Part shown: positions 59,637-64,000 of the stretch, in pieces | How positions within the stretch are numbered: position 1 is the stretch's first letter | How the letters are laid out: the number at the start of each line of letters is the position of its first letter | Assembly: GCF_002101705.1 (NCBI RefSeq) | Contig: NZ_LQPC01000014.1 | Location: 1 to 64,000 of the forward strand | DNA: 64,000 nucleotides | Reading direction: 5' to 3' | Source of the DNA: Mycolicibacterium iranicum | GTDB lineage: Bacteria > Actinomycetota > Actinomycetes > Mycobacteriales > Mycobacteriaceae | Notes under the pieces: model-generated | Seen by the model: only the letters and a program-made list of their open reading frames with translations | The model's database searches: none | What the model was told of the DNA's origin: nothing | Made by a program: the position numbers and the translations under genes

Positions 59637-60947
59637 GTGACGACGCAATCACCGGAGTGGATAGTCGCGGCTCGGGTGCTACGCCGAAGTGGCTTTGGAG
59701 CCAAAGGTGCAGACGTCGATTCAGCCGTCGCAGCGGGATCGCCGGAAATCTACGTGCGCGACATGCTAAATGCGGACTTTCAAAATGATCCTGGCGTGCT
59801 GGAAACCCCGCCCCCAGACTTAAAGGTGTCGAAGCGGCCGGACGACGTCACCGCGGAGTCTTATGAGCGATACTTTGAGAGGAAGGCTGCGCAAAACCGA
59901 GATCTGGCCCAATGGTGGTTGCGTCGCATGGTGGCAGCCCAAATGCCGGTTCGTGAAAAGTTAACATTCTTGTGGCACAACCATTTTGCGACGTCAGCTA
60001 CAAAGGTTAGCAGTGCACCCCTCATGCTGGCGCAAAACGAGAAACTGCGGCGCTACTGTTTAGGTGACTTCCGAACGCTCGCCTTCGAAATGCTAATCGA
60101 TCCAGCGATGATCACTTGGCTCGATGGCAAGGAGAACATGGTCGGGGCAGTCAATGAGAATCTTGCGCGAGAGTTTATGGAACTCTTTGCGCTCGGACAT
60201 GGGAACGGGTACTCGGAACATGATGTACGCGAGGCGGCGCGTGCATTGACGGGGTGGGTTGTCGAGAAGAAGGCCAGAAGCGCAGAGTTGGTCGGAAAGC
60301 GTCACGACGACTCTGTTAAGACCGTTCTCAACACCACAGCAAGGTTGCGCGCGGGTGACCTATGTGACATTGTCCTGGCAGAGCCATCCTCTGCCCGCTA
60401 TGTAGCAGGGCGCTTATGGCAACACTTGGCATCGGACCAACGGCCATCTGAAGAAACTGTCGACAGGCTCGTCGCCGCGTACGGTCCAAGCCGGGATCTG
60501 CGTTCCCTCACGAACGCAGTCCTAACCGATCAAGATTTCTTGGGCAGCCCTGCATCCGTTGTCACCGGACCAGTAGAATGGCTTATTGGCTTTGTTCGGA
60601 CGCTTCAAATCGACCCCATCGAAGTTCAAGTGGTCGTGGATGCACTAAAACGGCTTGGGCAATTGCCTTTCTACCCGCCTGGTGTAGGCGGATGGCCGCA
60701 AGGACAAGCGTGGCTTTCGGCGCCCGCTGCTTCTATTCGTCTGCAAATCGCTGGAGCACTTGTGGAACACGCCGACATTGACGTCGTTGTTGATTCGCCC
60801 CCAAAAGACCGCATTGATGCGGTCGGCTACATGATCGGCGTCGGCGCTTGGTCGGAGCGCACGGTCAAGGCATTGATGCCAGTTCGAAATAGGCCTGCTT
60901 CTTTGGTAGTGGCAGCAGTTAATACACCGGAATACCTGACTTCTTAA
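59637..60947 (+). CDS. DUF1800 family protein
   Basis: 436 residues from GTG 59637 with ggaaaggggg upstream. No signal peptide is visible. WWLRRMVAAQMPVREKLTFLWHNHFATSA, AVNENLAREFMELFALGHGNGYSEHDVREAARALTGW and PSSARYVAGRLWQHLAS are the DUF1800 signature. Function is unknown; DUF1800 and DUF1501 genes are paired in many bacteria, often in exopolysaccharide clusters. The DUF1501 gene follows 10 bp downstream. Confidence 0.88.
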   Translation: MTTQSPEWIVAARVLRRSGFGAKGADVDSAVAAGSPEIYVRDMLNADFQNDPGVLETPPPDLKVSKRPDDVTAESYERYFERKAAQNRDLAQWWLRRMVAAQMPVREKLTFLWHNHFATSATKVSSAPLMLAQNEKLRRYCLGDFRTLAFEMLIDPAMITWLDGKENMVGAVNENLAREFMELFALGHGNGYSEHDVREAARALTGWVVEKKARSAELVGKRHDDSVKTVLNTTARLRAGDLCDIVLAEPSSARYVAGRLWQHLASDQRPSEETVDRLVAAYGPSRDLRSLTNAVLTDQDFLGSPASVVTGPVEWLIGFVRTLQIDPIEVQVVVDALKRLGQLPFYPPGVGGWPQGQAWLSAPAASIRLQIAGALVEHADIDVVVDSPPKDRIDAVGYMIGVGAWSERTVKALMPVRNRPASLVVAAVNTPEYLTS

Positions 60948-60957
60948 GGAGTCGAGC

Positions 60958-62166
60958 ATGGCCGCAGTAACCCGACGAACGTTCCTAACCAGCTGCGCAG
61001 GCGTAGGTGTGGCCGGCGCCTTCGCTTCGGCGCCAGTTCTTACATGGGTTGATGCCCTTCTAGCGGCAAACGACAGCCCCCTGCCGGATAACTCTGGAAT
61101 CCTCGTCCTGATCACTCTTTATGGCGGAAATGATGGGCTAAACACGGTAATCCCGTACACAGACAGTGCTTATTACGATGCACGGCCCGAACTCGCTTAC
61201 GACGCTGAAAAAGTACTAAAACTCGACGGTCAGTACGGTTTGAACCCAGGCATGGCGGGGATGGCGAGTATGTTCCGCGACGGATCTCTTGCTATCGTGC
61301 GTGGCGTTGGCTATCCCAACCCTGATCACAGCCATTTCCGCTCGATGGATATCTGGCAGTCCGGGACAGTCGACAGCTCGGTCAAGACCGGCTGGATTGG
61401 GCGGTGGTTGGACGCAAACGGGGCTGACCCGCTCCAAGCTTTGCACGTAGGTCCCACGCTGCCGCGGCTCGTAATTGGCGAAAAATGCAGCGCAGCAGCG
61501 TTCAGCGGAGAAGCAATGCCTTCGCCAGCCACGATCGACTTGATGACTGCGCTGTCGGAACCCTTTCCTGGGGACAGTCACGCAATGTCACTGGTGTCCG
61601 ACTCTTACGGCGTTGCCATCCGCGCGCAAGAAGAGCTGACATCACTATATGGCGAAGACGGCAATCCTCGAATTGCAGTCGACGACGGTAGTTTGAAATC
61701 GCAACTCGATGTGGTAGCCGCATGTATAGCCGCTGATGTGCCGACGCGAGTTTACAGCGTTTCCCTCGGAGGTTTTGATACTCATGCCGACGAGCGCGGA
61801 ACCCAGAAAAAGCTATTGATGACCCTTGACGAGGCCGTCACGCGATTTATGAAGACAGTGGCCGGAGGCAAGCGCGCCAGCGACATCGTAGTGATGGCGT
61901 ACTCAGAATTTGGGCGGCGTGTCCCGGCGAACTCGGCGGATGGCACCGATCACGGAACTGCAGGCCCAGTTTTTGTCTTCGGCGATCGTGTGCGGGGTGG
62001 GTTTTACGGTGATGACCCTATCCTCACGGAACTTGTGAAGGACGACTTAAAGGTGACCACCGACTTCCGTGACGTGTACCACGAGGTACTAGTCCATGGT
62101 CTACGCACGGACCCAGGACCTGTTTTGCCGGGCGGAGGCAACGATATGGGATTGTTCAGAACGTGA
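60958..62166 (+). CDS. DUF1501 protein with Tat signal
   Basis: 402 residues. The N-terminus VTRRTFLTSCAGVGVAGAFA is a twin-arginine signal, so the protein is exported folded. Alkaline-phosphatase-superfamily motifs follow: LITLYGGNDGLNTVIPY, GYPNPDHSHFRSMDIWQSG, GGFDTHADERGTQKKLL, YSEFGRRVPANSADGTDHGT and GHG-like metal-site residues (His/Asp). The role may be a metal-dependent hydrolase acting on an exported glycan. aaggag precedes ATG 60958; it is clearly an operon with the DUF1800 gene. Confidence 0.9.
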   Translation: MAAVTRRTFLTSCAGVGVAGAFASAPVLTWVDALLAANDSPLPDNSGILVLITLYGGNDGLNTVIPYTDSAYYDARPELAYDAEKVLKLDGQYGLNPGMAGMASMFRDGSLAIVRGVGYPNPDHSHFRSMDIWQSGTVDSSVKTGWIGRWLDANGADPLQALHVGPTLPRLVIGEKCSAAAFSGEAMPSPATIDLMTALSEPFPGDSHAMSLVSDSYGVAIRAQEELTSLYGEDGNPRIAVDDGSLKSQLDVVAACIAADVPTRVYSVSLGGFDTHADERGTQKKLLMTLDEAVTRFMKTVAGGKRASDIVVMAYSEFGRRVPANSADGTDHGTAGPVFVFGDRVRGGFYGDDPILTELVKDDLKVTTDFRDVYHEVLVHGLRTDPGPVLPGGGNDMGLFRT

Positions 62167-62173
62167 CGTACGG

Positions 62174-62191
62174 GCGTTCCGTTACGAACGC
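62174..62191. terminator. small convergent hairpin
   Basis: gcgttc (62174-62179), loop, gaacgc (62186-62191), between the DUF1501 gene (+) and the glycosyltransferase (-). Short stem; weak candidate. Confidence 0.3.
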
Positions 62192-62196
62192 GACCC

Positions 62197-63387
62197 TTAA
62201 TCGTCTGCGCGAAGCTTCGAGAAGCTTAACGCAGCTTCATAGATCCTCTGTAATGCTTTAGCGTTCTCAAAAGGAGAGTAAGCCTCTTTCCACTGCCGAA
62301 GCGATGCGTGCACCATGCCGCCGTACGCTGAGTCGTCAGCGCGCAGTACTGCCTTGACATGACCGCGCCATGCCTCCTCGGTGTCGCCCTGCACAATCAA
62401 CGACTGATCTACGCCTCGCACAATATCGGGAAGCCCTCCGCGATCCGCGACGACAGCGGGCGTACCGACGGCGAGCGCCTCCGCCGCTACCCGGCCAAAC
62501 GGTTCTTCCCAGGAGGACGGAACGATTACTACGCGTGCACGAGAAAGTTGGCGGAGAGCTTCCGAGTGGTTGACTCCGGGTACGTAGGACAAATTCGGCA
62601 ATCTTGAGGAAGCCTCTCTGACCATTTCCCTTAGAGGGCCGTCCCCGACGATGCGAAAGGAATTGTCGCGCATTTGGCGCGCTAGAGCGGCAACTAAGTC
62701 CACGCGCTTCTCGGCCGAGAGTCTTCCCAAGAACAGAACGTCTACATTGCGTTGGGCTCGTCCCAACGGGACATCGAAAGGTGGCCTGTCGACTGGATTG
62801 GGTTTGACGAAAGTCGGGGTATTCCCGATAAAATCTCGCAAAATGCCTCGCATTGTATTGCTTAGCAAGATAAGCGCCTGGGGTGGGTACGCGGCTGTAG
62901 CTCTGGACTCGCCAAGGGCGTACATGACCGCGCCCGCGGACGCCGTCCGACTATCCCGGTAGCAACCACGGACAACACCGGGCCATCCTCGTCCTGCGGC
63001 CGAACATCTGACGCAATCGCTTCCATTAAAGAAGCAACTTCCGGCGATACATCGGAGACGGTAATTTCGCAGACTACGCACGTAGGGGACGCGAGCAGAT
63101 TTAAGCGCGTTGAGTGCCCCAGCGCCAAGTCTGGGAAATAAATTCTGCACATGGACGATATCCGGATCGAAATGAGAAATTGCGTCAGATACCTGTTCGT
63201 AAGCCTCGCGCGAAGATACCACAGCCTTTACGGCAGCTAAACGGCTGTGCTGAAGAGACTCATTAGCGACCGCGAGTTCGCTCACCGTAACGTCGGTATG
63301 CGCGCGCAGTGCTGACACTTCTGCGGCGACTGAATGTCGCTCTCCGCCTGCCTGGAGGTAGTCATTATGGAGAAACAGCACTCGCAT
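62197..63387 (-). CDS. family 4 glycosyltransferase
   Basis: 396 residues, GT-B fold. N-terminal FLHNDYLQAGGERHSVAAEVSAL is the GT4 acceptor domain start. The C-terminal nucleotide-sugar part has VLFLGRLSAEKRVDLVAAL and SSWEEPFGRVAAEALAVGTPAVVAD with the E-x7-E motif. Three Cys (CIAGSCFFNGSDCVRCSAAGRG) form an unusual small insert, possibly a metal-binding knob. It should transfer a retaining hexose to the repeat unit. ATG 63387 overlaps the stop of an upstream frame by one base (TAATG). Confidence 0.9.
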   Translation of the reverse strand: MRVLFLHNDYLQAGGERHSVAAEVSALRAHTDVTVSELAVANESLQHSRLAAVKAVVSSREAYEQVSDAISHFDPDIVHVQNLFPRLGAGALNALKSARVPYVRSLRNYRLRCIAGSCFFNGSDCVRCSAAGRGWPGVVRGCYRDSRTASAGAVMYALGESRATAAYPPQALILLSNTMRGILRDFIGNTPTFVKPNPVDRPPFDVPLGRAQRNVDVLFLGRLSAEKRVDLVAALARQMRDNSFRIVGDGPLREMVREASSRLPNLSYVPGVNHSEALRQLSRARVVIVPSSWEEPFGRVAAEALAVGTPAVVADRGGLPDIVRGVDQSLIVQGDTEEAWRGHVKAVLRADDSAYGGMVHASLRQWKEAYSPFENAKALQRIYEAALSFSKLRADD

Positions 63388-63995
63388 TACAACAGCGCTC
63401 CGCTAGGAATTGGAGCGGGGGAACGCGTGCGGACGGGCGCTGAATAGACATAAGCGTCGAGTGAAAGCGTCCCGCCTGATGAATTTGGTTGTGCAGGCGA
63501 CAGAGTTACTGTGAACTGCTCGGTGAGCCCCTGCTCAGCGCGTGCTATTGAGGTCTCGGCAGATGCGCCTGGGCAAAATTCGGGGCGACAACTGATCGCG
63601 CAAGGTTGTTCACTAATTGCTGACATTTGCTGAATCGACGGGGAATTAGATGATGGACTCGATGCGTATGCGGAAAGTCCCAGACCGAGCAGTGCTGCGA
63701 CGTGATGACATTCAATCCGCGCACCCTGCAACTCACCTATCAGGTATCGGCCGCGAGGCCCGCCGGCAGTGTCACATATTCGCGAACACCCGCGTGACGC
63801 CGAACATGGGGTGTGTGCGCCATTAAGCAGAGGTCGCGTGGTTGATGAGCAATAAAAGTGCATGTCGATACGCTTTTCGATGACGTGACCGCTGTCCGGT
63901 TGAATGGGGTGGCTGCAATGCATTTGCCCCAGTTTGGAGCTCAAGTCCATCCTCCCGTTTGAGTAAGTGCGAGATCGTGGGGGAGTTCTCGCCAT
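63387..63995 (-). CDS. uncharacterised frame coupled to the GT4 gene (start uncertain)
   Basis: The frame reads to TAA at 63387-63389, overlapping the glycosyltransferase ATG. The upstream end may lie beyond the window. Within it, HHVAALLGLGLSAYASSPSSN looks like a short hydrophobic signal, followed by four Cys (EQPCAISCRPEFCPG) and a hydrophilic tail. No family is recognised. Stop/start overlap favours a real small secreted protein with a start near 63730, but the evidence is thin. Confidence 0.35.
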   Translation of the reverse strand: MARTPPRSRTYSNGRMDLSSKLGQMHCSHPIQPDSGHVIEKRIDMHFYCSSTTRPLLNGAHTPCSASRGCSRICDTAGGPRGRYLIGELQGARIECHHVAALLGLGLSAYASSPSSNSPSIQQMSAISEQPCAISCRPEFCPGASAETSIARAEQGLTEQFTVTLSPAQPNSSGGTLSLDAYVYSAPVRTRSPAPIPSGALL

Positions 63996-64000
63996 AACGC

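Noticed and set aside
63387-63995. Long uncharacterised frame as a firm gene
   Set aside because: Kept only as a low-confidence entry; N-terminus is at the window edge and no family was recognised.

Overview
The window looks like the chromosome of a fast-growing, Mycolicibacterium-type mycobacterium. The backbone is GC-rich, uses many GTG starts and leaderless promoters, and its order of recognisable genes follows the M. tuberculosis segment Rv3297-Rv3280: nei, lhr, TetR, pcd, a DUF1338 gene, lrpA, lat, Rv3289c, usfY, usfX, sigF, accA3, sufE-like, sseA, maf, accE5, accD5. All family assignments come from reading the translations; no search was run.

Region 1 (1-7.7 kb): lipid and redox genes. 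An SDR, a Rieske oxygenase, an enoyl-CoA hydratase-like protein, a FabR/DesT-like TetR repressor, and the divergent ferredoxin reductase plus DesA3-type desaturase pair that should form a membrane acyl-desaturation system. A secreted MTB12-like protein and an AbiEi/DUF559-type protein follow. Nearly every gene junction here carries a copy of a 63-bp palindromic element (six clear copies). A seventh, eroded copy sits 20 kb away beside a frameshifted paralogue of the same AbiEi/DUF559 gene.

Region 2 (7.7-23 kb): DNA repair and heme-related genes. nei and lhr overlap by one base. A MalT-like LuxR ATPase is divergent from lhr. A four-gene operon with 4-nt overlaps encodes a DyP-type heme peroxidase and three poorly known partners; it is divergent from a collagen-like secreted protein and two tandem hemophore-like secreted proteins, across an intergenic region with a strong 17-bp dyad.

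Region 3 (20-27 kb): lysine catabolism. lat, pcd and a DUF1338 (HglS-type) gene, with a divergent Lrp regulator, would carry lysine to 2-aminoadipate and then 2-oxoadipate to 2-hydroxyglutarate. Region 4 (27-31 kb): the SigF locus with usfY, usfX, sigF, a STAS-domain protein convergent on sigF, a CsbD-like protein, a 42-residue membrane peptide and three SigF-like promoters. Region 5 (31-42.6 kb): acyl-CoA carboxylase (accA3, accE5, accD5), sulfur-transfer genes, a GGDEF protein, an acyltransferase lacking the usual histidine, and two secreted single-PASTA-like proteins.

Region 6 (42.6-64 kb): an accessory island of lower GC and looser packing. An IS110-family element sits exactly at the accD5 translation start. 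Beyond it lies a surface-polysaccharide locus: DUF4012 protein, fused chain-length regulator/tyrosine kinase, GT2 and GT4 glycosyltransferases, methyltransferase, degenerate HD-like protein, Wzx-type flippase, Wzy/ligase-type polymerase, beta-propeller protein, and a DUF1800/DUF1501 pair with a Tat signal. One IS3-family element there is interrupted by a second one; the target duplications of both can be read directly. The polysaccharide locus is the best candidate for an incompletely described system, followed by the palindromic element with its DUF559 partner and by the DyP/hemophore locus.
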